From: Amaranthus tricolor
Taxonomy: Eukaryota; Streptophyta; Magnoliopsida; Caryophyllales; Amaranthaceae
Assembly: GCF_026212465.1 (NCBI RefSeq)
Contig: NC_080063.1
Location: 7,573,702-7,637,701 of the forward strand
Length of the DNA: 64,000 nucleotides
Direction of reading: 5' to 3'
Part shown: piece after piece, positions 38,901-53,100 of the stretch
How positions within the stretch are numbered: position 1 is the stretch's first letter
How the letters are laid out: each line of letters opens with the position of its first letter
Notes under the pieces: model-generated
Told to the model about the DNA's origin: nothing
Database searches by the model: none
The model's input: only the letters and a program-made list of their open reading frames with translations
Made by a program: the position numbers and the translations under genes

Positions 38901-41900
38901 GAAAATCAAACAAAATTGATGGTTAGAGACACAGCAATGAGAACTATAGCAAAACAATAATAAACAAAGTGCAAATGGCATAATGAGTCATTTCACTTTA
39001 GTTTTGTAATTTAAGACAAAAGAACTATAAATCTACTACTTCATAAAAAAGAGGGAAAGAAATGCTTTATGAATATAATAATATTACTCTTAGCTCTATT
39101 TAAGAATAGAATTTTAATGTGGAAGATTTATGGCTAGCACTTAACTCATCCGGAGCAATTGTCGCTGCCATAGAAAAATTATTTCCATCATGTATCTTTC
39201 AATTTCGATACACAAAATTGTGCAAGCTAAAAAGAAGTTGCTACTTAGATGATAGCCCATCCCAACTCTTTTCTACACGCCTCATCTCTGGATATGAAGT
39301 TTACTAGAAGTCCCTGTCTAAGGCCAATAGCCACAGTGAATTAGTTACATGTTCAACTTCTGCCTTCAATTATCAAATTAAGAGAACATAATATCTAAGA
39401 TCCATAATAGTTGATTTCATTGGGGGGATGAAACTGTAATAGTTTTCTTATAAGAAAACAGTAGGAACTCAGATTGTGAAAGACAAAAGAGTGTTCTAAC
39501 AAGAATAAACTAATATAGCTTCTAAATTTCCAATCAAGTAAAAATCAGAATATATATATATATCAAAAGTCATCAATTTAGAAAATTTAATCTACTTGTG
39601 AAGTTCCGATAAAATGAATAGTTCAAATCTCTAGGATAATTCTTCAAATTGAAATAAATTGGACCAATCTTTTAAAGCATATACACCCATGACCCAACTT
39701 CCCTCCTAATATAGATGACACTCATTTGTCAACCTTGTGAAGGTAGCACGCTCCAACTCAATGGTAACAATTTTCTAAAATGTTACTTGGGAAGAATGCA
39801 TTACAAGTCATGAAAGCATCAATGCAAGCAATATTAGGTCGTTACAAAACAATTGACTGTCATCATAGTTGAGAGATTAAACCGTGCAAGACATGGTGCT
39901 TAGTAGTAAAACGGATGCCTTAGGTGCACTTAAGTGCTAAGACTAGTCAGGCAAGTGAGTGACTGTATTTAGTAAAGCAGAAACAGAAATATACTAGAAA
40001 AGTCGTGCAATTATGTGCATTTTAACAGCATTGGGCTTTGAATGCTTTTTTTGTTGTTTTCATATATTTTAAAACAAGGGGCACCTTTTACAAAATCAGA
40101 GGAGAAGAATTCACATGACATTAGGCCCACACTCAAGTGCCTACATGACACTCATCAAAAACTCATGGACTGGTTAAAGAGAAGGATAGAGGAAAAAGTT
40201 GGTAAATTCTAGCAATTGATGTTTGATGCCTTAGGTAATTGTCCATAAGAGCTCCAATAGTTCTCATGCCCAGGTAGGTATTCTCCTATTTCTGTTTGTC
40301 GTCTTCTCTTTTCCTTTTCCTTTTTTTTCTATAATTTCGATTTGCTTTCAAGCTTTTCTTCTCTTCCTATATTGCCTTTCCGATTTTTCTACTCTTCTGA
40401 ATTATGATTTCATTATCTTCTTGTTCCTCTCAATTCCCCCCTGCAGCCTTGAACTTTTTTTCCAAGATTGTTCAAATCTAAAATCAACCTTTTTGAACAT
40501 CTAGCAGAGTCAATGAGGCAACATAAACATTTCATCACAGTGTTAAAACAAGACTACATTGTATCACATTGCTCGCATTGTAAAGATTTTCAAAAAAAAC
40601 AAATCAATATTTCTTGCGTAGTGAAAGTGTTAACAACTGCGCTTTGGGCCATATCTAAGGATATTCTTATGGTTTCCATTCATATTTAGGCGTTACAATA
40701 ACCGCATCACTCCCAGTACCGCAATTACGACCGTTACTACATTTTTACACTGTGATTTTGGTAGCTAGGAGAACCCCTAGGATATGTTTGGCTCACCATT
40801 AAGCATTTTGGACGGCATTTCATTCTTACTCAAAGTAAATTCCAAAGGTAAAACAAGTTTCACACTTTAAAATACTCATGATTAGCACTTTGGCTCCATA
40901 AGAAAAACGTTGAAGTATAAAGAAAAAATACAGATAAAAGGAAGGTGAAGGACCGGAAGAAGGAAAGAGGATAGTAAGCACACTCGTTGAGGAAAAAGAG
41001 ATATGAAGATGAATATAAACCAACATCACTGCAAAGTCACTCTCACCATAGATTATATCTGGAGCATAGAAAAATTAGTGGACTGAGCACCTTGCGATGC
41101 TACAAATCTTTTTGCGAACATCGTAATGTGAATTGCTAACTTGAAAAAAAATCATATTATTATAGTATTTCATGTTTTCCAAATTATATATTTGAAGTTT
41201 TACACTAAAGCTTATAGTAGACCCTTTAAAACCTATACACTTAAAAAAAAAAGGTTACAATGGCTTATAGTATACGTCAAAACATCTTATAATGGCAATT
41301 ACTCCATGATCTTAAATCATAGGGTTTTACAAAGCATATTATTTGTAAAGAGTCGTTGCATAACAAAACAACCTCATTTTTATCCCATGATCTAAAATCT
41401 TTTACCGTCTTCCTCTAATATGCAAGCCATCGTTTGATTCCCCCTACATTTTTGGTGCAAAATGCCAATACCAATTGAAGCTAGAATTGACTCATCGATC
41501 ACTCTTTACCAAATTGCTCTTCCATGTCACATGCTCAAGCTCACTAGCCCCTCACCTCTATGTGAAATTATGTCTCAATTATAACACCTTGAGTTCTCTA
41601 CGTTCTCCCACATTATACTTTAACTTTAGTATGAATAGTTGAACCCATTAAAAAGCTCAAAAAGTTTGAGAAGTTTAAAATATCCACTTGTATGTATTTT
41701 CTATCTTTCCTAACAAGGGTAAACCTTGTCGCAAAATAGTTACTCTTTCACTATTACCCTTCATTTAATCTCATTGTGCACTTTGTTTTCCCGTCACGCC
41801 TCACACTCCCCTTGTAGCCCATGGCAACCCAAGCACAACCACCCATTAGCACCCAAATAATCGTCATTCTCCACTAGCGTCGGTTTTTTATTCTAATTTT

Positions 41901-44900
41901 ATAAGGTTAATAATAATTAATAAACCTTGTTATTTAAATTGAAATTTTTAGACTTTTATTTTGTTGGATTAGAAAGTAGGCCAAGGGAATAGCTAGGTGA
42001 GAATTAACTTCTAAAAAGTGATACTTTCTCTCCAACTGAGACAAGACATAATTCTCTTTATACTATTAAATATTAATAAAACAAAAAGTTTGGCATGTAA
42101 TTTCAAATCATTGATAATAGGTCATAACTTATTTTTGTATGATCATGACTAATTTAAAATCAACAAAAGAAAGTGGATTTGTAATATCAGTCTTTATTGT
42201 CATTTTTGAAGACTAAATTTTAATTGGTAATATGTGTTTATAAAAGTTATAGTAGATCGTTTTTAAAATATGAAAACTCGTCGTATTTAATTGTAATTTT
42301 TTTATCATAGTAATTGCTCCTTAGATTACGCGAATTATTATTTTTTATTCAAAATATAAAATATAATATTATATGAATTACTTGATACGGTAGATTCTGA
42401 ACCCATATAAAACAACTCTTGATAGTGAACTGAAGGGCTAAACCAATGAAGTGTGAAACTCAGATCGAACCTCCGGTCTCTGAACGAAAATGTCCTTGCC
42501 GGAGTCGTGAGGATTCGCAACTCAGATCACTGGTTCCGCATCATTTGTGCAATGTAAGAATCACATTTCGTTTCCTACGTTTTCAAAACTTATAGATTAA
42601 CGTTTCTCGTTTCCGATTTTGTTTCACGTATCGTATCAAATTTCGTTTTGTGCAACTAAACATAAGAGATAAAAAGAGAATACATATGAAAATTACCATA
42701 CGCTACCTGTAAAACAATGAGGCTTTGGTACATGAGGTATATATTAGCACCCCTTTTTCACAAAACCTAGTAATTCTTTCTATAGAAAAAATTAAGATTA
42801 TAAAACAAATTTATGAAAGAAAAATATTTTAAAAGATATGATTCCACATTGATTATACTGCTTTACATCTTCCCATTGCAACAGCCACTCAAGTGGTTTA
42901 TTTTCAGAGAATACACTCCACAAATAATTCTAAAAGCATCCTAATTTGCAAGAATTGACAATTTCCTTTTCTGGTCTTTTTGCATTTTTGTACATCTTAC
43001 ATGGTATAGAAAAGCAAAAACATGCATCTACAAGGACAAACATCAAAATCCGCCAAGTTTCCAACTCCTTTTCTGCACACGTATTTTTTAGTTGTTGTGA
43101 TAGAACAGAATGTTCTCAATGCTTTCACACTATATAAACAATTCAGAGACTTATAAATCCCACAGCATGAGTTGGATCATATAATTAAATATGTGCTTGT
43201 GCACAAGATCAAGAAATTTTAAGCAACCAAAGAAACCAAACAAAAACTTACAGAAAACTCATTCACGCTCCGTAGTTTAGCAGCTAACTCCTTTAAATCC
43301 TTCACTTCCTCGACCAATTTAAATGGAGTAGATTCTAGTTGAAGTGGCTTCATTGACTCAAGAGACTCAATATTACATTCCACAAAATCATGAACTGATA
43401 GCTTTTCCTAAAAAAAACAGAAGAAAAAGATGATAATTGACATATATTGCAGTCAAGCCAGTTAATACCACACTGTGTAAAAGGGATACTAACGCAAAAT
43501 CAGTCTGCATACATGAACTTATACAAATTTGACATTGATTACAAAGAAGTATATTGAGATTCAAATTGACAAGTGTCGGGCTGTCAGCCCAATACAGTGT
43601 AACAGATGATGGTTGGGGTCAACAAAGAAATATTTACTCTAATGCACATCAAGGTCTCTAAATCTTAAATTAAACACAATTGATAACAGACACATTGTCA
43701 CTTTATTTTGATGGGGCCAATAATATCTTTTTAAGTTTTAGAATACAAAAAATTGTAGTAAAATGACTCATTAAATGATGTGCGGTTCTTATTTATGTAG
43801 AGTTGCAAATGATATTTGCTACCTAGAATCAATTTTCTTTGTTATCACTAACCAAGAGTAAAGTTGGGTACATCCAGCCCCAACCTCCCCAAAACAGAAG
43901 GCATTGCGGTAATGAAATAATGTTTTTGATAATAGACACCTGTAAACCCTCAAACTATTAATTTAAGCATCACATTGTCTGTGAAATCAAGGACTAAAAA
44001 CATAACGAAGTGTCTGCCTCCCACTGTACAAAAACGTAGCTTCAAGACTTAGAACCACAAAAACACTCCCCTCAAGACAAAACTTATTTGTTTGCTTCCT
44101 TACACACACAACCATCATATGCAGAAAAACTGAATTCTACGTTTCTCCAATCTATTTATCTTCCAACATCCTCTGCGTCCTCAATAATCTTTCACTAAGG
44201 TTTTTATCATTGAGCTTTTTCTCCATGCAATATTCAAATAAAGCTAGATTACACGAAATTCACTTACCAAAGGGTGAATGAACCTTGAGCCATCTTCACT
44301 CCTCTCCAACCATACATGTTGAAATGGCTGATTAGAGTTATTTACCAATATGTTGTACTGCTCCTGCGGTTTCTGGATCGTCGGTATATGAAACGGAACC
44401 TTAGACTTTGGTCCTTCCGTCTTTTTATCCCTCTCGACAACCCGCACAGTAGAAGAAGATACATTTTCCTCCTTTTCTGTCATCCCACAATGAACAGGAG
44501 CCTGTTTCTTGTGCCCAGAAACCAATTGAAATCCATTCTCATCAATAGTTGGTCGAGCCCTAGCCGCTTCTTCTTCTGCCTTTCGCAACCTCGAAAACTC
44601 ATCCATTGACATATCAAACCTTTCAAAAATTTCATCATTAACATTTACGAGCCAATCATACGATTCATCATCAAATTCTTGAGGAAACTCTGTTTCTCTC
44701 CCACCCCACAGCTGCATTGCTGCATCAATTTGTTGGATCATAGACTGAGACTTAGAACTAATTTCATTAATTGGATTTCTAAACTCGTCAAAATTGTAGT
44801 AGAAGTGAAAGTCTTTCTCTGAAGGTAAAACCCTAGATGATCCTGAAAGTTTCGAAATATAAGAAGATATTGAGCCATTTGAAAGATTTTTGAAGGTTTC

Positions 44901-44951
44901 TGATTTCTGCACGAGTGTATCGGTATCCGACTGTAATGGATCAATTTCCAT
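29949..44951 (-). CDS. RRP6L: RRP6-like nuclear exosome 3'-5' exoribonuclease
   Basis: Predicted 928-aa homologue of yeast Rrp6 and human EXOSC10, a distributive 3'-5' exonuclease working with the RNA exosome on rRNA, snoRNA and aberrant transcripts. Minus-strand exons: 44951-44268, 43407-43252, 38804-38646, 38497-38414, 37925-37846, 37750-37700, 34900-34792, 34666-34584, 34463-34418, 33833-33746, 33628-33459, 31518-31255, 31160-31065, 30665-29949; all GT..AG and in phase. An N-terminal PMC2NT-type region leads to [12 protein letters not shown]. The DEDD-Y catalytic set is complete: D282 and E284 (VDLEH), D339 (MHGAD), Y406 and D410 (YAREDTHY). The HRDC domain begins near 485 ([16 protein letters not shown]). 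The C-terminal 370 residues are charged and probably disordered. Size and wording resemble Arabidopsis RRP6L2 more than L1, but I cannot separate them firmly. Introns 2, 6 and 11 are long and repeat-bearing. Confidence 0.93.
31735..32960 (+). mobile_element. Truncated copia element: LTR, primer site, decayed gag
   Basis: An LTR-like segment ending CCAACA at 31932 has a TATA-like tatataaaggg near 31822. It is followed by TGGTATCAGAGC at 31935-31946, the initiator-Met tRNA primer site. The gag frame then contains a UBN2-type stretch ([36 protein letters not shown]) at 32245-32472. A damaged zinc knuckle follows near 32838-32893 ([13 protein letters not shown]). Stops and shifts break it throughout. 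Protease, integrase, reverse transcriptase and the 3' LTR are absent. The left LTR border is approximate. It is antisense to the host gene in intron 11. Confidence 0.75.
32994..33208. repeat. 52-bp direct repeat pair in RRP6-like intron 11
   Basis: The words ccctcatatttagtaaaaa, then tatgc, catgct/aatgct and gttacattaagatagatc occur at 32994-33045 and again at 33157-33208 with few differences, 163 bp apart. They lie just right of the copia gag fragment. Confidence 0.7.
34901..37699. other. RRP6-like intron 6 (2.8 kb)
   Basis: AT-rich intron with an A/C-rich tract near 35080-35130, a small tandem repeat at 36093-36167 and no recognised gene. The open frames in it are short and without domains. 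Confidence 0.5.
36093..36167. repeat. Three tandem copies of a 25-bp unit
   Basis: The unit ctacacttttttaactcaaa plus agtga is repeated at 36093-36117, 36118-36142 and 36143-36167 with one or two changes. Each unit can fold, because cactttt pairs with aaaagtg. Confidence 0.85.
38805..43251. other. RRP6-like intron 2 (4.4 kb)
   Basis: The largest intron in the window that shows no clearly classifiable transposon. It contains pyrimidine-rich stretches (40290-40450), a track with gcacttaagtgct-like words near 39928 and long AT-rich segments. A somewhat GC-richer patch at 42400-42540 looks unlike its surroundings, but I could not identify it. No coding signal was found. Confidence 0.45.
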
Positions 44952-47181
44952 AATCGTTTAACTGACAATTGTAAAGGTTTAAAGATGAATCATATAGTTT
45001 CAATCGCCATGGAAATAGGGTTTAGTTAGGGTTTTAGAGTGGTTAAAAAACGAGGGAAGAAGTTTTAGCTAGGGATGGTAAATTGGTAATTCACTTTTAA
45101 AAATCCAATTGAATTGAAAGAAAAATAATCTCATTTGAATCCAATTACATATTTTGACTATAGAACCGACTTACATATTACAAAATGTCTGATAATTTAA
45201 TTTGACATCCGATTTTAATTGTATGTTTAGCATTTTCTTGTTAATAATAAACTTATTAAACACTATTACAGAAAGATTTTTCACAATTGTTACGAATTTT
45301 TCTCGTAAATCTGAAAACTTTAATGATATAAAAGTGGTAAATTGTATCCAATTTGCATTATTAATTAAATTATTTAAATTATATTTATTTGTTTTGTAAA
45401 ATTTGGATACATTATAACCTATTCAAAAAAAATACTAATGTTTTGGTTTGAATTTGTACAATGTTAACGAATTTGATTCTTATAAAAGTGATATTATAAT
45501 CTGATTCAATCATATGTCTCACGGTTCAAGTAGGAACAAATTTGAAATACAAATAAAATCGAGTCCCAATCTAGGTTGAATTTGTAATAAAAAGTCATTT
45601 ATTCTAAGCAAAGTCGAAGTATAAGAAATCTAATTTGAATTTGTTTCATTGTCATTCTTAGCAACAATCATTTAAAGAAGGCAAAACTATATTAAGGAAA
45701 AATTGATCCATGTCTAGCTTGTTCAAAGTAACGTCAAATAATAATGTGAAGCCTTCTAAAGAGTAATGCTCTTTGACAAGATAAATCAACTAAGTAAAAG
45801 CCATATCCAAAATCTCAAATTTCTTAAGGACTTGGCAAACCTTTTAAACGTATGAGCCAAGCTCATAATTCAAATACTTTAGGGACTTGGCAAACCTTTA
45901 AATGTATGAGCGGGACGCAAGTGTATGTATTGATATGATTATGTCCTAACTCCAACTACGTAAAGAAATTCAAGTTTCTTTAAAAGTTTCTTTATTATTT
46001 CACGAAAAAAATGTATACATAGTTGGAAAGAAAAGTACTACAAAAGACTAAAATATAACCATACCAAAACAAAAATAGAAAAGAAAGTAATGATGTTCTT
46101 TTTCTTCCTTAGAATATTTTTAACCATTAGTGAGATCAGCTTAGGATGAGTTTGAAGACACTAGTAGGCTTTACTTTCACCGTCCTTATAGTTAATTTAT
46201 ACAATCTGTTCTAAATCTCACCCTTGTGCATCTTCGAATTTATGACAAGTTTTGTTATAAAGAGTGCATAGTTCATCTTCAACATCACATCATTGTTTTT
46301 CTTAAAGTAGTAATGCGAACCTGCCTAGTGAACTTAACTTCCAAATTCTCGTTCACTGTAAGGCGAGTAACCTCTAATTTAGTAACTTTCACCAACTGAC
46401 ACTTGCTTCTATTTGAGGAGTCTCTTTGGAACAACCCATTTTCCACGGTCCGAGAACAAAATGCACCAATAGCCAATACAAAGGGGTAGATTGAATTGTT
46501 AAAGAAAAGTAAAATGAACCATAAATTTTTGTGGGAAACGATCTCTTTAAAAAACTATCTCTAATTGAATCGGCCAATAAAAAAATATAAAATAAGAAGA
46601 CAAGAGTAGGTATCAAACTTTACTGGATAGACCTGAGAGACATCTCTCTAAGAAACGGTCTCTAGGAGACCAGCTGAAAATAAATATAACAAACAAATGC
46701 ATATAACAGAGTTTACATTAGGTAAATTTTAGTAATTTTTCCAAAAATTTATTCAACATGGTACCCCATTCTAATTATTGGTCTTCACAATTCTTTAATT
46801 AATCTACCTTCATTTTTATGTTTCTCCTTTGTATGTGAAACTAATATCTGGCTTTTCTCTCCTAGTGAATTGGCGTGTAATAGTAACAACATTAAACAGA
46901 GATTCAGGAGCATGTTACATTAAAATGCATATAACTACAACTACATAGCAATTACATATATCTTGAGTTTGCAGTGAATAAGAAAGGAGTTCTTATTGAT
47001 ATGTACTCCTCACTTAAAGAGTATTACTCCTCTGTCCCCCTTATTTCGAGTCGAGAGAAAACTCTTTAACATCATAATTCGATATGATGCAAAATGAGTG
47101 GAAGTGGGAACATATGAAGAGTTGAGCTCCAAAGTGAACCGCTTTTAAACCTTTTAAAACTAACATACTAACAAACGCTCT
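44952..47181. other. Spacer, RRP6-like 5' side to DUF639 gene 3' side
   Basis: This spacer must contain the RRP6-like promoter (from 44952) and the DUF639 3' UTR (ending at 47181). It includes a possible hAT-like miniature element at 45070-45660 and a Stowaway-like start (TACTCCTCTGTCCCCC) near 47027. No coding sequence was recognised. Confidence 0.5.
45070..45660. repeat. Possible hAT-like miniature element
   Basis: It begins TAGGGATGGTAAATTGG. The right end, reversed, reads TAAGAATGACAATGAAAC, a worn inverted match. The interior is AT-rich without coding capacity. No 8-bp duplication was found, so this is tentative. It sits about 120 bp upstream of the RRP6-like start codon. Confidence 0.4.
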
Positions 47182-50100
47182 TTATTCTTCTGGCTCGTCC
47201 ACCAACTCCACAGGAATAACAGGAATGGAGTCCCACCATTCCTTTAAACGACGATTTCCACTGTCGCTTGCCATGAAGTTCTTGTAAACTTGCGAGTTCA
47301 TTGCAAAGAGATAAAGGGTGGCCGTCATGATAATATACTTTAATGGAATCAGAGCTACAATCACTGCAATTCCGACCATAATCATCATCACTGTGTTCGC
47401 TTGCTGTCGAAAAACGAGAAGAGAACATAAGAAAATAATCTTGTATACACACCTATTATTACTTCATATAAAAACTATATATTGTTACGAACAGGGCAGA
47501 AATGTTTCTCTTCTCCAATGGTGAAAATGTCAACTTCATTTAGAAAGTTCTAGATTGATTTTTTTTTATCTCCAAATCATAGCCCTTTTAATATGTTTCT
47601 ATTTTCCAATGGATAGCTTGGAATTCATCTGCCTTTGTATCCACGACTATAGGGTAGGAGAAAAGATGCAAGTAGCTTAAAATATAAATGACGACTTTTC
47701 TACTGGTTTGCCTAATTGCCTAGATAAAACAATGAAGACTTTGTTGGGTCATGTACATGTGTTTACAAAGTGGCTGGTCAAGTGAACTTCAAAAATCTCG
47801 ACTTCTTACTGTGGATGGGGAGAGGTGGTTAATGGCTCCAGTTCGTTTGATGGAAAGCATCTTTGATGAAAAATTATTGTTTAACTGCATTCCCCTAGGC
47901 AACTAGATTTGAACAAAGTTTGGTCCAAACCGCAAACCAAACTGAAGTTTAAGTATTTGGTCTAGTCCACAGTCTAAATGATCTGGTTCAATTTTTTGAA
48001 AATTAAAGTCTCCGGTCTGCTCCTGAATTTTATTTTTTAGACCAAACGAGAATGAAAATTGTTTTAAAGTAGGATATGGAATGAAATACTCGGTCCTAAT
48101 ATTGCATGACCAACTTTTAATATAATTTTAATCTCAGACATACTATTCATAGTATTACACATAGCACTTGTATAAATAGTTTGATCACCAAGCCCAAATT
48201 GAGAGCAAAAATGTAAATTAGATTTATTAAATATTGAGTAAGATAGTGTCACTTCAAATTATTAAATATTGAGATACTGCAAAAAAAAATGACTGTTAAG
48301 ATTCTGTTAGGTTTACATAACTCATGTTTTGTTGTGAATGAGCTATGACAATGGGGAAGAAACAAACACAAAACAAATGCAAAGAAAAACACCAAAAACA
48401 GAGCACAACAATGGAGAAGCAAAAACACGAGAAATATGAGGTATCTAAGGCTACCTCCCCTTCAAAACAAGTATTTTATCATTAATATACTCAACAATAC
48501 ATTAATAACTCACCTTACAAGCTTTAAGAACAACCTCTCGAAGTAAAGATTGAACCTTTGATGTCAATCTCTCTCAAATGCCCTAATACAAGTGGAGTAA
48601 ACTCTCTTGGCTAAAACCTTAGTCAACTCTTGGTATTAGACTCTCTCTTAAACCCTAATGAACTCCTAAGACCCTAGTCCCATGACATATTTGGGAGCCT
48701 TAGGACAAACCCACAAAAGCCCACAAAAAACCGTGATTAAAACAGAAACCTTCTGTTTTCGTGTGATGGCAGCCACTCGACCCAAGCATAATTGCTCGAC
48801 CCGTCGAGCCATGATCCAGAGCCTACTGCCTTCCCTGATGAAGCTGCTCGATCGAGCCATATTTGCTCGACCAGTCGATCAGGCTTCAGTACCCACAGAA
48901 CTTCGAGCCAACAGCTGCACTTCTTGGGCATCTCTTCACTTGTGCCTTGTCTTCACCAAGACACACCAAAACATCATCACTCAGCACTTCATTTAGTGAC
49001 CCAAAGCATATGCTCTCATACTTTTTTCCACTCAAAACTTCGTTTTCAAACGGGCAAGCCAAAGAGTAAGCAACAAACGGGCAAGCCAAAGAGTAAGCAA
49101 CAAGGTGATCGAACTCACGTGAGATTTGAAGCTTGACTCAACACGTTTCTATCTATACTAATCGAATTTTCTCAATTAAAAACATGTGCTTTACTTTACA
49201 TTTTACATACTTCATGTTTCTGTCCATTGCAATTTAAGTTTTTTTGATATTATAAATTACATCATATTTTAAATGGTAATAACGAATTAAGTAGATTCAA
49301 TTGAAGGTGCAAAATCTCTACGTAAATAAATACATTATCTTAAGAAAAAAAATTTAAAAAGCAAAAAGTCGCTGACTAGATCAGACCATTGTAGAATGGT
49401 ATGGTCTCGTTTGGTCTTTGCATTTAAAGGTTTGATCTGATTTTAGTGTCACATCAAACCAAATTGGACCATGTGCATCCCTAAAGGCACCAATAAAGGT
49501 AGATTAGATTTCCTATTTTTGGTTCCTAGCATGAAAATTAGAGAGAAATGAAAGGGATACTAAAGGGGAGAATTAAGGATGTATATAAGGAAATATAAAG
49601 AGGGAGAGAAATATAAAGTAATACAGGTGTTGGGAGGTAAGTAATTCTACATCATGGGTAAAAAGAAAGCTATTTGAAGGAGGTAAAAGCTCATATTTAA
49701 GAGGAACCTCATATCACTTGATAGACTAGACAGAAACGGTATTCTACTAGTGGATTTGTGAACCTCATAAGATATGGTGCTGATGAGAGGTAAGCAGAGC
49801 AAGAGCAACTTGTATGTGCTGCAAAGTGGTGGTGGTTGCTTATGCCACAAAATTGGTGATGGAAGACGTGGTCAAACAGGAGGGTGCCATTGCATGAGAG
49901 GTCAAGATTTGATTGAACCGGGAGATTGATACTTAAGAGCCAATTTATCTAGTGAGGATGATCTCAGACGAACTAGTGGTTAGCTCGCTGAGTTCAACTG
50001 AGAACGCAAATAAGCATGGCTAGCCAAGAGTGGCAGGCAATATAGTGAACTTCTGTGTGGCTTTTAGGTGAGCAAGTGTGAACTACTGGTAGCAGACGAA

Positions 50101-53100
50101 AGAAATGGTGAGGAGGTTGCTTAAAAGAGCGAGCCGCGTGAGACAATAGCTAGACTAGAAAATAGTTGAACCAGCAAAGTTCTTGGATGAGTGTCTATCT
50201 AATTGAGTGAGAGCACATTGTGTGAGCATCAAGCTGCAATGGGCGAGCAAGTTGATTCTAGCATGAGCATGGACATGAGACACCACCGAAAAACACGTCG
50301 GACGAATTTGAAGTGTTCGGAGCCTCAGACTAGCAAAATTATGCTCAAAACATCGAGCTCTGTGCCAAGCACACATGAAAGCCTTGGGAAATCCAATATT
50401 TGATGCCTCGAAACTTTTAGAAACTATAAGGAAGGCATTAGAGGAAGGAGGAAAGCATGAAAAGTTGTGTAAAAGCTTCATTCTAGGGTTGTGTAACCAA
50501 AATCCTGAGAACTGCTTTGTGAGCAAACACCATTGAAGATCTTTTGAGTTTAAATTGGAGCAAATTTCAGAGTTTTTATTTAGTTGTATGTTAAAATTGG
50601 CCAATTTCTTTGTGTGCAAACACCATTGAAGATATTTAGTTTATAGATGTATACTCTTCTCTTTCTCTGATGTAACGCAACCCAGATGTGGGTAACAAAT
50701 GAGCACTTTAAGACTCGCCCTCACATGTAAGTGTCCTTAGAATTTAACCCACCAGAAGAATTACAAACCTCAGTGAGATGAACATCCAATCAAAGGCCCC
50801 TTAATCAGTGGTAAAATTAAATTCCCAGTTATGAAGGCTCAACAACAAACTGGACTCTAATACTATGATAGAATTCAGAAAATGGGCTTGGGCAACCCAA
50901 ACAAGGAGGAGAAGAGGTAACGATTACTTTATAAGTTCAAAGGAGGCTCACTACTAAAACCAATTGGTTTTTATTCTAAGTGATATCAAAGATACCTATA
51001 AAACACTTGTGTTTGTGTGTGTTCTTGCCGTGTGTGTGTTCTTGGTGGTTTATTCTCATTGGTACTATTTACTCTTCTTCTTTGCTTATTGAGTAACGGG
51101 TCCAATTTAACTACACATACTGGTAAAGTTTGCATGGATTAAGTTTACCAATACTGGACAGGTATTTGATTCTAGACGAATCTTGTTTCAGTTTTTTTTT
51201 TTTTTGATTTAATTTTATGTTTCAGAGTTTGAAAGCATATGATTATCTGATTTAGATTCACCGTGCATGATTAGACATTTAATTGTAACTTACTGCCTGC
51301 CACACACGAGGTCACATAACAGCGATCTTATACTGCTGCTCATAGTTAAAACTTAAAAAGTATACTCATTTGTACAAATGCAAAGAAGGCAGGAACATTA
51401 TCAAAGAAACAAGTACCTTGGGCGCCCTAGAAACCAATATAGAGTAGATCTTAAGTATTGCAATATTGACGTGCTGAACCAAATCATGAGCGTTTTGTAG
51501 CCCTTTCTGTGCTGAAACAATGCTCTCCATCGCAGTCTGATCCGAGGCAGTGCGCACGACTACTTTATTGTACTTGTCTCCTATCCTTCGTTGTCTTGCT
51601 CGCAACATTTCATAGGTTGCCCATAACAGGATAGTAGCCAACGCCTTCCCGATCCACTCCCTACAATTGAAACTGCTGAGAAGCAAATCAACAGTACTAA
51701 ATATGCAATTACTAATTGATCATCATAGAGAAAATTACTTGTAGGTTATGAAGAGAATAGCAGCAATCAAGTTCATGGTGGCACCTGGCCTTTCCCATGC
51801 CAGTACTTCTTGGAGCCAAACCTGACTTCTTTTCAATGGCTTCAAGAGCTCCTGGAAATTTGATGTTTGTTAATTAAATTGAAGGTCAATCAAAATGCAT
51901 TATTTGAACTAGGAATAAACGCAGCAGAATAAACAAAGTCTTATAGCAAATTATATAGCAATGGTGAAACTTGAAAGTGTAGCATCACCTGTTACTTCTA
52001 ATTTTAGCAAAATTAGAAACCGACACACTGGATTCATAGACTTAAAAGGATATGCCCTAGCTTTTATAGCGTTTTTTATTGTTAAGATTGCATTATCTAC
52101 CAATCAACACTTGTGACACAACGTTCATACCATGAATGCCATTCATATCCTAGGAAAAAACTTCTCAATGACTGACCTACATCTTAAACAAAAAAGAGCT
52201 CAATCTTTTTCATAATGGACAATTGTAGAAGTTTGAAGTGAGGTTTTGCAAAAAAAAGTCCATGAAAATATCTGCAGCTCCATGTACGAGTACAAGGCAT
52301 GTTTGTGATTGCTCCATTAGCGGCTCGTAAAAGCAGAAAATAGAAGAAATAAATGATAATAAAAACTAAAAATAGTCTGGAATGAAGTAAAACATTTGAT
52401 ACCAAGAATAATATCGTCTAGAGGCACACTCACCAAAAGCACAAGGCCACTATCAACAACCCCCTCTTCTTTCAAAACTTCTGTAGTAGCTTTCGCAGAC
52501 TTAATTTCTTTTGCTTGTTCCCTCACTTCGGTCACAGATTCGTCCAGTGATGCAAGACTTTGTTTATGAGGGCTATTTAATGAGTCAATGACGTCTGGAT
52601 ATTCTCTCTCCTTTTCAGGCACAATCTCATTAGACATGTTCAGACTCCTGAGGATTGAACTTGCACTGCATTGTTTACCAGTATCAATCAGTTTAAGAGA
52701 TTCTGCAAGTTCTTCTATGATATAATCTCCTTTAGGAAGTTCCTCAAATAATGTAAAGATCAAAAAACTTTGTGGTAAAGGAGGAGCCATTCTTAGCATT
52801 TCTCTTGCCCCATGGAGCCTTATGATGCCTAAAATTGTCCTCGCATTCATTTCCCACTTTTGCTTTGCAGACAGCGACTCCTGTTTGGATAAGAACTGGT
52901 GTAATAAAATAATTTCCTTCGTTAAGGCGATCCAGTGATCCCGTCTAGTAGAACTGGTTAATTCTGGGAACTCCAGCAATATGCCTTCTGTCCTATAATA
53001 GGAATTACGAAACCATCAATTACGAAATTTAAGCAGATACCCTGATGTTCCGAAAGTACCCAAACCAGCAGATGCTGGATATCAGTTGCATAGACTCTAG

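Larger units (their letters stand above)
47404..51416. other. DUF639 intron 9 (4.0 kb)
   Basis: A long last intron, probably swollen by transposon sequence. It includes an LTR-like stretch at 48305-49143, a perfect 27-bp tandem duplication at 49048-49101, two copies of gcaaacaccattgaagat (near 50524 and 50617) and TG-rich tracts near 51010-51045. No intact coding domain was seen. Confidence 0.55.

Noticed and set aside
48305..49143. A clean solo LTR in DUF639 intron 9
   Set aside because: TGTT..AACA-like ends are present, but flanks gattc and cgttt do not match and no primer site follows, so it was kept only as a low-confidence repeat.
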